Shown: positions 46,239-59,423, counted from the stretch's first letter. The stretch is DNA of 64,000 nucleotides from Sialis fuliginosa (GCA_961205875.1 OY540813.1:10449001-10513000), one strand, 5' to 3'. Made by a program: numbers and translations. Notes: generated by a model from the letters alone, not told the origin.

Positions 46239-49200
46239 TATATGTTTATAAATTTCATTTTTACTTAGTAAGTTTAATAGATAAATTCACTCACCTATCT
46301 AATAATTGTAACTGTAAAACATTTTTTACATACAAAAAAAAATAAGAGAAGAAATACCTTCATCTTAATTCAAGCTGTTAAAAGATATTAACATTTTTAT
46401 TAAAATTTTCTCCCTAAATACACAAAATGCCCGCACAAAAATCATTAACTTTACAAATAAACCCATTGAGAAATTTATATCAGACATTATGTTTTTTTAT
46501 TACCTAGGATAAATTCAGATAATGTTTGTAATAAAATACTCTAATAAAATAATACATGAACAAATATTTGTGTTTCGCAATCCCATAATCCAGTGGATTT
46601 AGAAGCTATATTTATCACAGTAGATAGAAATTATACTGCATAAAAGGTATAGCCAATCGACAGTTATGTTATTTCGTTTTATTTATGTATTTAAATTGAC
46701 TGGATTGATTGAAAACATTGCCGTTTTTGTGTACCGATATTTACATTGCTTTCAGAGCAGGAATAAGGGTTTTACATTCCTGGTTATTTATTTGAAAAAC
46801 ATATATTCATTGTATTTATATAGTAAATTATAAAAGATTTATGAAAATGATAAAATATCTAAAAATAAACTGCCCTAGTCGACACAATACTTTTTCATAC
46901 ATCATGATACAGAAGAAATTACTTAAGTTAACACTTTCTGCTAAGAAATTGAATATTTTTTTAAAATGATGCAATATAAATTATAGATAATAAAATTCTC
47001 TATAACTTATATTTAAAACATTTTTTTCTAATACGTACCGTTAAAAAATAATTCGAAAAATTCAAAACTGAAAGAAAATCGATTATAAATTTTTGGAAGC
47101 TAATGTTTGGACAAGTTTAAAGTTATATAGAATGTGACTTCTAAAAAAAAAGAATCAACCAAATCTATGTAAAGGCCGATTTTACATACTTACCCAGCTA
47201 TAGGCCTTTCAATAAGTTTATGTCTTTTGATTAGCAATTGTAATAAAATATTATGGGAATGTGTTTTTTACTTTTTCTGTAATTCAATATTTCGCCTATA
47301 GTGTATTAATACGAATTTAATGCGCACTTGAATAAATCCAACGGACACCTGTGTAATGTCATGATATATATGTGTAATAAAAATTTACAATATTTACTGA
47401 AGATATATGCACCACATGTCAGGATTATGTGGCTGATGGTATGTTTATTTTGCAAAATACATATTGATACAAGTTCACAGTTATCTCTCGGGATGTGTTC
47501 TAATGGGTACAGTTAACAGATCATCTTTGATTCAGTTTTTTTTTCGTCTTATCGATGCATTTTTGAATTTGTTTTGACAGGATCGGATTATCTTCGAATA
47601 TTGCAATTTTCTTATGTATTATCCAAGGCTAGTAAATACACAGTTTTCCTCAGTAGGTTTTGATCAATCAACTTGGGCACCCCAGATGACGTATTTTCCC
47701 CTTCTCGCGCCGAGTTTCAAGTCAATATTTATTATGATCGGGCACATCATTCCTCCTCTCCACATTTAGGAACCCTAAATGCTACTGAGGCCACCTTGTA
47801 CTCGACATACCTTGTGTATTATCAATTTTTTTATCAAATTACAATTTTTATGTTGCCTACATTTTTGATATTGAGGAGACCGGATCTGGTTGTCATATTT
47901 TATTATTGATGACTGTAACAGGGAAATTAATTGAATCCTTTACGATTACAAAGAACATATATGTATATTCGATTCTAATTGTAAAATAAAATCACGGATT
48001 TTGAATACAAGTTTGGACATAATTCACTTTTTTTTAATAATAATTTTGTTTTCGCAAAGTTAGTTAGTAAAACATATTAAATCAACCAAGTATTTACCAT
48101 TTATTATAATCGACATATGTAACCGTCATTATAACTCTTCTCACAAAATTTAAACAAGAAGCAAAACTAACAATAAGAAACATACATTTTTGTATTCATT
48201 AAAAAAATAATTAGAAGAACTTGAAAATAGTCTGATAAGTTTCTGAATTTTTTTACACACTATTCATTATTTAGTACTCACAATAAGACGTTCACCATTT
48301 TTGATAATTAATTGTATACATATAATACCAAACATATATTGATATACATATTTACTTCCAGTATATAAAACAATAGAAAAATGTAATCATGATTATAGGA
48401 AATATTTTAGAATTGCTATTTATAATTAAAACAGTAATTAACATTTTGTTCGTGCAATTACATGCATTGTTTAAAGAAAAAAAATAATTAGGATAAATGA
48501 TAATTCTGCACAACGATGCATATGAACAATAGTTATTTTTTACTTTATTCAGTTTGTTGCACCGAATTGCATCATACTATATGACCTTCATGGAAAAATA
48601 GACATTGTAAAGCAAATGTGCATCTTAAAGTACTTATATCTTCACAATAGATACGCGACTAATAATTTTTAATATTATTAATTATTAAATAAAATTATTT
48701 TAACTCATCATTTAATTTATAATATCTGAAAATGTTACTTTTATGTTCTTATTATTAAAATTTGAGCGGAAGCTGTATCTTCCTAATTGTGCCTTCTATT
48801 TGTTAACGAAACGTTGGTTAGTGAAAATACGATTTTATTTTTATGTTATTTAAATTTAAATATAAATCAAATTATTGTTATCTATAAATTAATTAATATT
48901 TTTAAGAATAATGCATTCGTAAAAAATTAATTCGTTTTATATAAGACCTTGAATATATATAATGGATGCGTATTTTTTAAATTATAATTTTATGTTGATA
49001 AGAAAAAAATTAATATAGATCAAAAAACTCAATTCAGGTCAAGGAGGAATTAAACACACTATACTAATATTAATGTTTCATAATCTATATTTATTTTTAT
49101 ATTTACTGAAAAATTGTATCAAATACCTGTGAAGTAAAAAAAAATGTACAATGATACAAAAGTATAATTATCCAAATATAAATTCCAAAAAAATATAATA

Positions 49201-49536
49201 TATTATATCTAATTTTAAACATTTTTATATTATCTTAATTAAAAGCTTCTATAAACAAAACTAGGTCTAGGTTTTTTTTAAGGTTTTTCTTGTAAAATAT
49301 ATATTTATAAAATATTCATTTCGCAATTAAAATACATACATTTTACATTGCTATAAACATTTTTATAAATTATTTATGTAACATTTTTAGTCCAATATTT
49401 TAATCTTTGAGCACAATTTGGTAAATTTAAAAAAAAATCACAATAATGTTAAAATTCCATAACAATATTTGATTATATGATTTATGTGATTATAATTATA
49501 ATATAAGTTTTATTTAATTATACGAAGCAGAAATAC
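46239..49536. other. Long intronic stretch, no supported feature
   Basis: Very AT-rich, especially 48150-49500. A less AT-rich patch at 47655-47830 (CACCCCAGATGACGTATTTT) has a 78-codon open frame but no splice signals or family resemblance. Confidence 0.45.
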
Positions 49537-49539
49537 TTA

Positions 49540-49759
49540 CCTTGGGTTGCATAAAGCAAAATTAATCTCGATTAGTTAATCAGCTGTTTTAAAACCATTA
49601 TTACGTCAAATCTAAAAAACAATCATGTTTATATTTAAAGTAAAAAATTATCATTATGTTAATTTACAAATTGAGATTAAGTTTAGAATTAACATTAATC
49701 ATGGTTTGAAAACATTTGATTAACTAATCGTGGTTAATTTTGCTTTATGCAATCCAAGG
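49540..49759. mobile_element. Harbinger-like MITE, second family
   Basis: A 220-bp element with ends CCTTGGGTTGCATAAAGCAA and TTGCTTTATGCAATCCAAGG-type, flanked by TTA on both sides (49537-49539 and 49760-49762). Arms run about 60 bp (AATTAATC/GATTAGTTAATC). Non-coding. The 3-bp TTA duplication suits PIF/Harbinger. Confidence 0.75.
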
Positions 49760-49762
49760 TTA

Positions 49763-50050
49763 GAAACCTTCATTAGACATAAATTGATCAGCCCCATCTT
49801 ATAAATACCAGACAAATGCAGCAGTACTTAATATGTGAAAATTAAAATTAAAAGCACTCATAATACCCACATCGATATACTCATTAATCCCTGTAGAATG
49901 TCATTTGTATGCAGCAGTATTCAACATGTCATTAAACGTGTTTATATTAACATGAATGATTGAATTGAAAAAAAAAATACATTACAAAGTAAAAAAAAAT
50001 CATATGCATTATGCATATGCAATTTGAAAAATATACATCTCTCTCTATAT
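49763..50050. other. Short intronic stretch, no feature seen
   Basis: Nothing supported apart from repeated GCAGCAGTA-type words. Confidence 0.5.
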
Positions 50051-50051
50051 A

Positions 50052-50687
50052 TCTATATATATATAAATGAATGTTCGTTTGTATGAGGCTTATAGACTTG
50101 GAAATTACTGAACCGATTGCAATGCGGTTTTCACCAATAGTTAGATAATTTTTCTGTGCATGTTCGTGGCTATTGTTATTTTATGAAAACCTAAGATTTA
50201 ATGTCAAAAGACTAAAAAAATCTTTATCAAGTCGTGTTTTGTTTCCATACAACTGTCATTTATGTATATAAAAACATACTACATAGCCATGGAATACAGA
50301 ATTCTATAATTTACAGTTTCAATATTTTATTTTATTAATTTAAGTTACTATGATCTCATCTTTCAAATATTTTGTCGAACAATTGGATGATTTTTGACAT
50401 ACATATGTTAATAATTAAATATTTTGAAATATCTATATTGATTGAAAATTGATTATGATTGTTTCTAACCTACCTGGGAGCTTGAAAATACAATTTTCTC
50501 AATAACTATAACAACTATAATAATTTGTGGATATTTTTCAATATTTTGTGTAAATTTCACGATATCGAAAAAAAAACATTCGCGGTGAACCGTGTGTTGA
50601 GGGCATGTTGGGTGGGCATGTTGAATGTTTTAAGTCACTATGATTTTGTGGATATTAACACGGGTAACACCGGATCCAATCCGCTAG
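50052..50687 (+). mobile_element. Helentron/Helitron-like non-autonomous copy
   Basis: Begins in TATATATATAAATGAATGTT and ends ACACCGGATCCAATCCGCTAGT (last bases at 50687). ACTGAACCGATTGCAATGCG and GGTTTTCACCAATAG are family signatures shared with 23174-23462. The interior is expanded relative to that copy. Confidence 0.6.
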
Positions 50688-52415
50688 TATGTAATAATCA
50701 CTGATCATGCATGTCGGTCAGTACAGAAAAAAAAGTACAGCAGTACTTAACATGTTATCAACCGTACCTATATAGGTTTAATTGATTACTCCACTCTGGT
50801 ATCAATAGAGTCAGAGATAGACAGACAAACACACACACAAAGAGAGAGATAGAGAAAACTCCGGGCAAAATCCTGGATGTAATCATTATGTAAAATAAAA
50901 TATTACATCGATAAAAAGAGAAAACGCAATGATACAGCAGTCCTGAACATGTCGATGAGCGAGTATATGACACGTTGGTAGTCGCGTGTGATGTCATGTA
51001 TGCACACGTGGCACGTTCACGTTAGGTCTGCGCGCGTCGTCTTGGTACGTGCCCAATTACAAATTCGTGTCGTGTTGTGTGCCAACAGATAAATCGTAAC
51101 ACTATCCCCACATATATGTCGTATTTGTAGAGTCACTTGACGGACATAAAAAAGTTATAATGCTACAATGAAAAATTCCTTCTAGTTGATAGAGTGCAAA
51201 ATCAATGTCGTTGTAGATAAGAATGGATTATAGGAACTGTAATATAATCCTTATTGGAACTGTTCAAATGTCAAAGTATAAACCTATATATCTACAAAGC
51301 AAAATAAGTTTTAAATACATTTACCCTAAACTTTCCATTACTTTATTCCAGTTTTTTTTTTATATATTAGTCAAATAATTTTTTTTCCATTAATTTGCTT
51401 TGCTACTTATACATTAAATAAAAAAAACTTACGTAAGGGAGGGTGTTGTATAATATTTACGAATCCTTAAAAGGGGGGTAGGTCACAAATTTTGAAAACT
51501 AAATTTCAGATTTTTTCATGTACAGTAATGAAATGTACAAAATTTCAAAATTTTCGAAGGGTATTTTTTTAGTTTGACAGACCGATAAAAAAAATATTTT
51601 TCGGATTATGGTGGTGTTAAGATTATATTATTATTTTAATATGTTATTTATGGATAGCTCATATATTTTACTTTTTGAATAGTAATAGAGTGCGACTTAC
51701 AGAAAACAACGTGTGCGAGTGCAACAAACAAAATCGGCGAAGCCATAGTATATATTAAAGATATACGGTGATCGCCAAATTATATCTAATTTTAATTCCT
51801 AACAAAGTTTAAAATTCCATTTAATGTGTTATGCATATAAATTAAAAACTAAATTTTTCGAAATCAAATCTTTTTTTATATTAAAAAAATACGGATAGTT
51901 CACAACTAAAGAGGTGCAAGGCCAATAACCGAAACGTAAAGATTCATCAAAATTCAGCAAGGCCACTTTTCTCGACCAAAACCAATACTTTTCTTATTAC
52001 GAAAAAATCAATATTTTTATTAACAAGCTTAAGTTCCACTAATTATAGTAAATATTTATGTTTACTGCACTAATCAAATAATAACAAAAATTTAAAAAAA
52101 GAAAACGATAAAAAAAGTATATTTCAGTGGACAGAATTAAAAAATCTACACCGTTATAGATAATATGTCTTTAAATATAAAAAATATATTTAATTGAAGC
52201 GTAACATAATAAACAAAAGAAATAATACTTAAGTAAGTAAATAACTAATTATTATAAGTACTAGTTTTAAAACTGACCTGCGCAATCATTATCGTTAAAG
52301 GTCAGTGTACATTAACGGAGATATAGAACTATTTCTTGTGCAAGTGAAAAAGAGACAAAATTAAAACTTCTTTTATAAGGAAATAAATTATTCTAAGGTT
52401 TTTTTATGATAAATA
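50688..52415. other. Intronic stretch with a CpG-rich patch
   Basis: 50940-51085 is unusually CpG-dense (see separate entry). The rest is AT-rich with no exon supported. Confidence 0.45.
50940..51085. promoter_or_regulatory. CpG-dense island-like patch
   Basis: About fifteen CpG dinucleotides fall in roughly 130 bases, against very few in the neighbourhood. The patch holds a canonical E-box CACGTG (51005-51010) and GTGATGTCATG, close to a CRE site. No family match and no open frame. It could be a promoter or enhancer core within the intron, or the remains of a GC-rich element; this is inference from composition. Confidence 0.3.
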
Positions 52416-52419
52416 CGTA

Positions 52420-53287
52420 GGGTAGGGTGGTGCAAGAGTGCGCAATTTCGCTGTTTCAGTCTATGGGATTAAATAAAAAGATTTTAGAGAGGATGTTATA
52501 GTTTATTTATTATCTTAGGTAATCTAGCTACAAAAAAAATTAATTTATTTATAAGTTACGCTTTAGGAGCTATTAAAAATATTAAAAGCCGCCTGAATGC
52601 GCACTCTTACACTACCCATGAGGACAAGAGTGCGCATCACTTATAAACGTCACATTTGTAGTGACAACGACCTGATTGTGAGTACCTACACTATGCATTT
52701 ATCATGCCACCAGTCAGCAAGAAATACATTATATCCAGTCTTCTACGATTGGTTCCTTCAGATTTCTGAGCAAGTTTCTAGCTCATGTAGTTTACGAGAT
52801 ATTTTACTTCAACTGAAAAGGACGGACAGACGGACGGACGACAAAGTGAGATAAATAGGGTTTTTTCGGAACCCTAAAAAGCAAAGTAAACTTACAAAAT
52901 GAAATGTTGGACAAGAGTATGCGCCCACTCTTGCACGTTTTGATACTGCGCACTCTTGCACTATTCTGATCAAACAACTTTGAAACGTCACTAGTGACAT
53001 ATATTGAAAGGGATGCTCAAATCACTCGGACAACAAATAATTTGATAATAATGTAACTAAAATAAACAGGAAAAGGTAGCTTACCTTTCTAATCTTTAAT
53101 ACAATCCTGTTTATAAAAATTCTAAATATTACATCGCAGTGGTCAAAATCACTTTTTTTAAATTTAAACTTGTACTTGTCATGACAGGAGACTTGACAAC
53201 TGAAGCTAGCCGTAAAACACTGCTCTGTGATTGGATAATGGCTCTGCGTACTCTTGTACACCCGCGCACTCTTGCACCATCCTACCC
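52420..53287. mobile_element. TIR element with repeated CAAGAGTGCGCA sites
   Basis: An 868-bp element with ends GGGTAGGGTGGTGCAAGAGT and the mirrored ACTCTTGCACCATCCTACCC, next to TA on both sides. The motif GCAAGAGTGCGC or its complement recurs inside, near 52598, 52625, 52915-52930, 52957-52970 and 53247-53275, in both orientations. Interior 52740-52880 carries the GGACGGACAGACGGACGGAC tail and GGAACCC end of the GGTTCCG repeat family. No transposase is present. TA flanks alone do not fix the superfamily. Confidence 0.7.
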
Positions 53288-53289
53288 TA

Positions 53290-53785
53290 AGTATAATTTT
53301 TTAATTAATTTTAGTACCTAGTAAATTCTATATTTAAAATGTTTTACTTATGTATTACCTTAAAAAATATCATATCATAAAAATAGAAAAAATGACGTTA
53401 AAATAAAAAATATCGTGTTTCCCCATTTTCACAAAGCATGATTGTTCCAGTAAACTGTAAAAAACACACTTGAAATAAAACAAAACTGTGAAATTATATT
53501 TCACGATAATTAAAGTTAAACACGAAAGCTTAAGGTGAACATAGTTATGTTTTTTACTACCAAATAAAAATGTTAGAATCTAGAAAAACACTCACGTTGT
53601 TGAACGGTATAATATGAGATTGTAATCATTTTTCTTCGGTATTTATAAGAATAAATGTAATCTAAAATACTTAACACTTATTATTATATTAACTTATTTT
53701 ATCTTTTAAGACTTGTACGGTAATTTTACATTTTTTTAGGGTTTTTAAGTCATATTTTAATGACTCACATACTTATATTAGTTTC
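53290..53785. other. Intronic AT-rich stretch, no feature seen
   Basis: Nothing supported by the sequence. Confidence 0.5.
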
Positions 53786-53789
53786 CTAT

Positions 53790-53966
53790 TAAAAAATTCA
53801 GGGATTACGGGTCTGTTGAACTTTTTCCAGGGATCCGTGAAACATATTTGGCATAAATTAAAGTACTTTTACATTTCTGTTTAGTATCTTTTTTCAGGAG
53901 GGGGTTCCTGAAAAATAATTGTTCAAAAGAGGGTATCTAGACCACATAAGTGTAAGAACCGCTGGT
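53790..53966 (+). mobile_element. hAT element 3' end fragment
   Basis: GGAGGGGGTTCCTGAAAAAT and GTGTAAGAACCGCTG are typical of the subterminal and terminal sequence of hAT elements. GTATAGAC follows, the expected place of an 8-bp target copy. No left end was identified. Confidence 0.45.
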
Positions 53967-53969
53967 ATA

Positions 53970-54695
53970 GACTATTTGAAACATATTTATCTCTATAGAG
54001 AGAAATAAAAAAAGGTTTCACATTATTCTTATAAATTATCCAATTTATTTTGAACTGAACATCTTGAGTCGGCTTTGAAAAAGGTTAGAATTAAATATGA
54101 AGAAATTTATAACAGTACTTGTTGACGAGACAATCAAATAAAAAACTCATGTGGTTTTTCACAATTTTATGTATTATATCAGCATATACTTTTTAGTTGT
54201 TCAAAAACAAACTAATTTTATTAAACAAACATTCGGTGTTTTGTAAATAGTTAATCAGTATTAACTTTTCTGGAAAAAAAATCTTTTTTGACACCATTTT
54301 GATCACCGCTGTTTTAAAATATCAAAAAGGAAACTGTCATGGTTTATAAAATATGCACCACTGTACAAAAATAGGTTTATATTAAAAAAAAACTGCAACA
54401 TCTAGAACTTTTAATTCAAAACAAAACTGTTCGCAGACACAAAAAATGCCAAACATAATACGTCACTTAATTCAACAAAGATCCATTCTCATATTTCCGT
54501 CGCAGTAACAATATACTTATAATACACGTATTTATTTTCTATTGCGATTTTTAAATAGTCCATGTTAAACTGCAATATCAGTAGTTTATTTATAACATCA
54601 ATACAACAGGTCTCAGACAACAGCTAATCGTTTCTTGTAACTAACATTGCGTATCAAATTACTCAAACATATTCCACGAAAGCAAAAATAATTAT
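53970..54695. other. Intronic AT-rich stretch, no feature seen
   Basis: Nothing supported by the sequence. Confidence 0.5.
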
Positions 54696-54699
54696 ATCA

Positions 54700-55150
54700 G
54701 CTACTAGCAGTTCTCACAACTTCGGCTGCATTTATGCAGGAGGGTAGAAAGTCTAATCCGTAGAAAACTAGGAACTGTCCGTCCGTCCATCCGTCCGTCT
54801 ATAAAAATTTTATATAATTTTAAACAGAAATGATGAGATTTTTGAAAAAAAAAAAATTTTTTTTGGACCCACTTCCAATAGACTGAAAAGTATATCCAAA
54901 CAAAATTTTTCACATTGAGTGGGATGTCTTTAGATAGGTCTCCTCGAGTGCAACAAAAATGTTTTAGGACCTTTTGATTTTTAACCCTTCAGTCACGATA
55001 TATTCAAAGTCGTTATCAGAGCGTCCCCCCTCTATTTTCTAAACTATTGATGTAAAAAATCTGAAAAAAATCCAGAATGTAGCTCTTAATTAGTACTTTC
55101 ACTGAAATTTATAACAAAAGAAAAATTTAATATTTCACCGCCTATCGTAA
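54700..55150 (-). repeat. Interspersed repeat, copy C
   Basis: Reverse complement of the family at 1-310 and 13020-13735: GTCCGTCCGTCCATCCGTCC, ATAGGTCTCCTCGAGTGCAA, CCCTTCAGTCACGATATATT and GTTATCAGAGCGTCCCCCC in order. Confidence 0.7.
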
Positions 55151-56344
55151 TTAGTTTCATTCGATCTGGCGGTAAAAATACCATGGGGGTATGCCACCAA
55201 TTTAAAATAATATTATCCGCTAGTATTATATATAAATTTATTTTTTCTTTTCGGTCTTAACCGCATTTTAATAGAAGAAACCCCATAAGTTTTAAAACTA
55301 CATGTAATTAATTATAAATCGTATGAAATTTAAATACATTTGGAATTAATTTTAAAGTTGCCATTATTTATACATTCGTGTATATTTTATTTCGGTTTTA
55401 TTGTTAAAGTTTTGAAACTTTTGGCTTTGTACAATTACTTGATAACAGAAGTTAAACTAAAGTTGCTTGTTTTGTACAAAAAAGGATATTTAATTGTTCT
55501 TTTTTTTGTATATTTGTATTAAGTCAAACTCAATTTAACCTTTTGAATGAAAATGACCTCTGTAAAAAGTATTAGAATAATTTTCTTTTAAATTATGGCA
55601 TAACAAAAAACAAAATAAATAACCATTACATTTTTTTACAATAAGTTACAATTAAAAACAAAATCTGTCGTTAGTTACTGTTTTAACTTAAATAAGTTCT
55701 CTGTATTTACACCGGTCTATTAAAGTATTAAAGCAATTCAATTATATTTGTTAAATAGTAATGTAGACGAATTTTTACCAAAAGTTTTATATTTTCTTCA
55801 AAACCTGTTTCTTTTTATCTTGTTGGGAACCACTGATCTATCTAATATTAAATAGAAAAAATGCAATTACTGGTGGTAATAAATAATAATAATGTACACA
55901 TAACTTTTAATTTTTGTGTTTCATTAACCTTTTAAGACCTCAACATAACAATTAAAATTAAATTGATTTGTAATTGTTTTTCCGTTTAAGACCAAAATTG
56001 ATTGACATGTTTTTTATTCACTAGTTCATTATTCTCTATGGTTATTATTTGGATTTTTTCCACTAATATATCAGGTAATTACTGTGTATACATATATACC
56101 TGTGCATGTATAATGTAAATAGTTGAAACTTCCGGATATTTATTATTTTATAATAGACATACATATTAGAAAATTGACAAGCCAAATCAATTAATTAAAT
56201 TAATAGATAATTATTATTTATAAATGTATATATTATATGGTAATTACATACATACATTAACGAATTCCGATAATAGAGATGATTAGTAGAGCATAAAAAA
56301 ATTATATTTGTTCTATGAGTATCGACGAAACATCAGTAATACAA
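55151..56344. other. Intronic stretch with a hAT-end-like word
   Basis: GGGAACCACTGATCTA at about 55826 resembles a hAT terminus without any partner end. The rest is featureless. Confidence 0.4.
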
Positions 56345-56347
56345 TAA

Positions 56348-56861
56348 AGCGCTGGCACTTAAGGGGGGAAAGGGCCTAAGATGCACAAAAAAGCATATAG
56401 ATATGTACATGAATAAAATATAGATAAACGCCAAAAGAGTAAATCGTCTATAACTCGAAGAGTTTTGCTCCAAATGACTTCAAATTTTCAGACAATATTT
56501 CTTATAAGTTGTAGTATTAGATAAAACAAAATTGAAAAAAAAAACGATTTTCCGACCCTTCCCCCCCCCCCCCCCCCTTAACAAAAACGGAGACTGTTAC
56601 TGTATCATTTGCATAAAATCCTAATGAACAGATTTCCAGCGCTAGACGAACACCTTTTTTTTTAAATGCCAATCTGATCGAATTTAATAATACTGATCTT
56701 CGAGGCCACGACGGCCCTCGTTCTTACACGTCAGCAAAGCGTTTTTTTTTTAAACCCCCGCCGTGTAATTTCGACGGACTTAAAATGCCACTCGTATTAA
56801 ATCACATATAACAGATTTTCAAGGTCAATACGGTGACGATTTTTTGCTAAGTGCCAGCGCT
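56348..56861. mobile_element. Harbinger-like MITE with a C17 tract
   Basis: A 514-bp element with ends AGCGCTGGCACTTA and the mirrored TAAGTGCCAGCGCT, flanked by TAA on both sides (56345-56347 and 56862-56864). The interior includes an uninterrupted run of 17 C (56561-56577) and CpG-rich parts (56700-56780). Non-coding. The inverted ends are short, about 14 bp. Confidence 0.65.
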
Positions 56862-56864
56862 TAA

Positions 56865-57640
56865 AAAACAACTTGCATCTTGAAGTTATTGTTAGTCACA
56901 TTTGTAAAACTAATTTATTCTTCATAACAAAATATTTAAAATATTATCATTATAGATGAATATTGCATTATAAATGTATTACCACTGATTAAAATTCAAA
57001 CCAAATTTATAACAATTCGACACCCTATAGAAAGCGTTTGGTTTGGTTCCGATCAAGACTATGTTCTTTATAATACCGGACATGAGAGAAGCTTAAATTT
57101 AGTATGTTATTCGTGCTGGTTTTCATTCGATGTACAAAAAGACGTCAACTCAAATAAATCATTTTTTTAATATTCTTTTGTCAAAAATTACATTTCCCAT
57201 GAGAGAATATAGCATATTTCTTATTTTACGAGAATACAAACCAGTGCAGTACTTCAAATACATGTATTTCCACACAAATCCCTATTAAATATTAAAATGA
57301 AAACTATAGTCAAACTTCCACAAGTTTAATTTTAAATAAACTTATGCTACCGAAGAAATATCCTTTATTTTCCCAGAAGATTTTTATAAGTATAATAGAA
57401 TGAGGTACGAACATAAATTGTATTAACTTACTTTTTAAATCAAAACTTTGTTATTGAATGGATATAATAATGTATAATGTACTCGGGAAATTCTCTTTCA
57501 ACTTAAGTGCTTTTTAAGGCGGATCCAAGGGTTAGGGTAAATGGCGTGGTTTCCCGAAAATAATAAAAGTATTCAATAATATGGTAAAATATACTGTCAC
57601 TATTGAATCATGCTCTCCCCTTGGAGACTATTTTTTGTTA
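56865..57640. other. Intronic stretch with a solo MITE end
   Basis: TTCTTTATAATACCGGACAT at about 57064-57083 is the right end of the Harbinger-like MITE of 6.5 and 8.1 kb, without the rest of the element. Nothing else is supported. Confidence 0.5.
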
Positions 57641-57649
57641 AAAAAAACT

Positions 57650-58475
57650 ATACGCTGAGACGAAATTTTTCTGTCTTGTCTCGGTTTCGTTCTTAAAACG
57701 AGATCGAGACTAAATTGAGATTGGCTTAAATTTAGACAAAACGAGTCTGAAACGATACAACTGAAATTTTAACGAGAGACGATATTAACTTTTTATAATT
57801 CTCGTCGAGAGTCTCTTTTTAAAGATTTCATAATGTCTCTTTAATAGTTTTTTAGAAAACTTTAAGATACTTTTCTCGGTCTCAGGTCACGTATATGAGA
57901 TGGGACCGGCTTAATTTTTATACAAGAGACCGAGACGAAATGGCTTCAATTTTCAGTACTCTCTAAAACTGAATTGGCGAGAAGTAACTATTAAGCTGTG
58001 ACAGAATCTAAGGTTTAAAAAAAATTATTTTTGTTATCAAAAACTTGAGCAAACCAAAAAAACTCATTCATTATTTAATAAGCATAAATAAATAAAAAAT
58101 TATCACGCATAATCATTCATAACCTAACTTTAATGTCAGTTGTGAATATGTCAATTATCGTAGGCTAATTTATGAAAAAAATCTAAATTAATGAAATTTT
58201 TTATATTATTGCAAATACACTAAAAAATTAATTGTAAATAGATTTTTCAAGGTTTGTATAAATAAACTTGTCTGATTTATTGTTCATAACTCACTTAAAG
58301 CAGTTGATTCGTATACGTTGATAAGTCGAAGTAAGATTAATTGCAGTAATGGCGCCACTTTCGATTCGAAATCACTGTTCTTTTAGTGAAATTTAAAGTG
58401 ACTAATCGAAATCGAAATGATATTAGTTGTACAATTCGAGACCGAAATGGGACGGAATTTACCTAACTCTCGTAC
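57650..58475. repeat. Degenerate GAGACGA-motif region
   Basis: Words such as TGAGACGAAATTTTT, AACGAGATCGAGACT, AACGAGAGACGAT, CTCGTCGAGAGTCTC, GAGACCGAGACGAAAT and TCGAGACCGAAATGGGACGG recur in both orientations. A smaller patch with the same words lies at 62930-62995. It may be an old palindromic repeat family; the ends are unclear. Confidence 0.45.
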
Positions 58476-58479
58476 AGTC

Positions 58480-59420
58480 TTAGTAAAAAAGTTGCATTTC
58501 CTTTACAGATAAATTTTTATCATTGATATTGCTAGATCCGTATTTTTCGTTTATCATTTCAACTCTATAATAATATCTTTGCAGTAGAAAGTATTGCAGA
58601 TTACACGGTTTTATACGTTCCATTATTTTAAAAGTAAAGTATGTGTGTAACAGAAAATGAAAAATAGCTTCACATTTAAAGTAAAATGGCATATAAGTAG
58701 TTACAATTTATCTATCCACATTAGCGGACTATTTCAAGGGCGATATTCACGAGGAAGGACTGTGTTCAGTTATTTATATATATGTATACCAGAGTCAGAG
58801 CCGGCTTGTCGATAATCACGTATAACCCGTTGTGCGCATGCGTTAAAATACCCGGCAAAACAGTGATTACGAAACTGCATCGAATGTATCGGTTCTACTT
58901 TTAACTTTTTTGTGTAAAATCCGGCAATAATGAGTTTTTCCAAAAGGTCTCTTCTCCTTCCACTTTTCTTGTATTTTTCAGTTTTCGTTAAATCAAGAAA
59001 TATATTTTTTAGGACGTTTTGAACCGAAAAAATGTTTTTTTTTAATTCTGAACATGATAGAATCAATTACTCAGATTAAAAAATTTATAGACAAGAGACC
59101 TTTTAGAAATAGACTTCAGAATTATCGGAAAGTTTCCAACCCTAATTCTTAACTCAGTTTTTAATATTTGCTGTAAAAAAATTCTAAATTTGTGCTTTTA
59201 TATGTAATAATACACTATCGCTCATTAGTTTCAATAAATGGTAACAATTACAAATTCAGCAATGAACTTGACTGACAACTGCTTATAAAAAAAATACGAT
59301 CGAAGACGTCGAATACGTTTTGTTTTTACATGCAATGTATACGTTTACTTAATTAAGCAGAAAACATTTAAATAAAACGGATTTCAAATGCAATGCACCT
59401 TTACCCATATAGGAAATTAT
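58480..59420. other. Non-coding stretch, no supported exon
   Basis: A 98-codon minus-strand frame at 58770-59066 has no recognisable motif or splice context and is not called. Confidence 0.4.
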
Positions 59421-59423
59421 AAT

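Noticed and set aside
47673..47909. 78-codon plus-strand frame in a GC-richer patch
   Set aside because: First half looks coding-like, but no acceptor or donor fits and the second half is hydrophobic AT-rich noise.
58770..59066. 98-codon minus-strand frame
   Set aside because: No motif, no splice signals, ordinary composition; this length occurs by chance in 64 kb.
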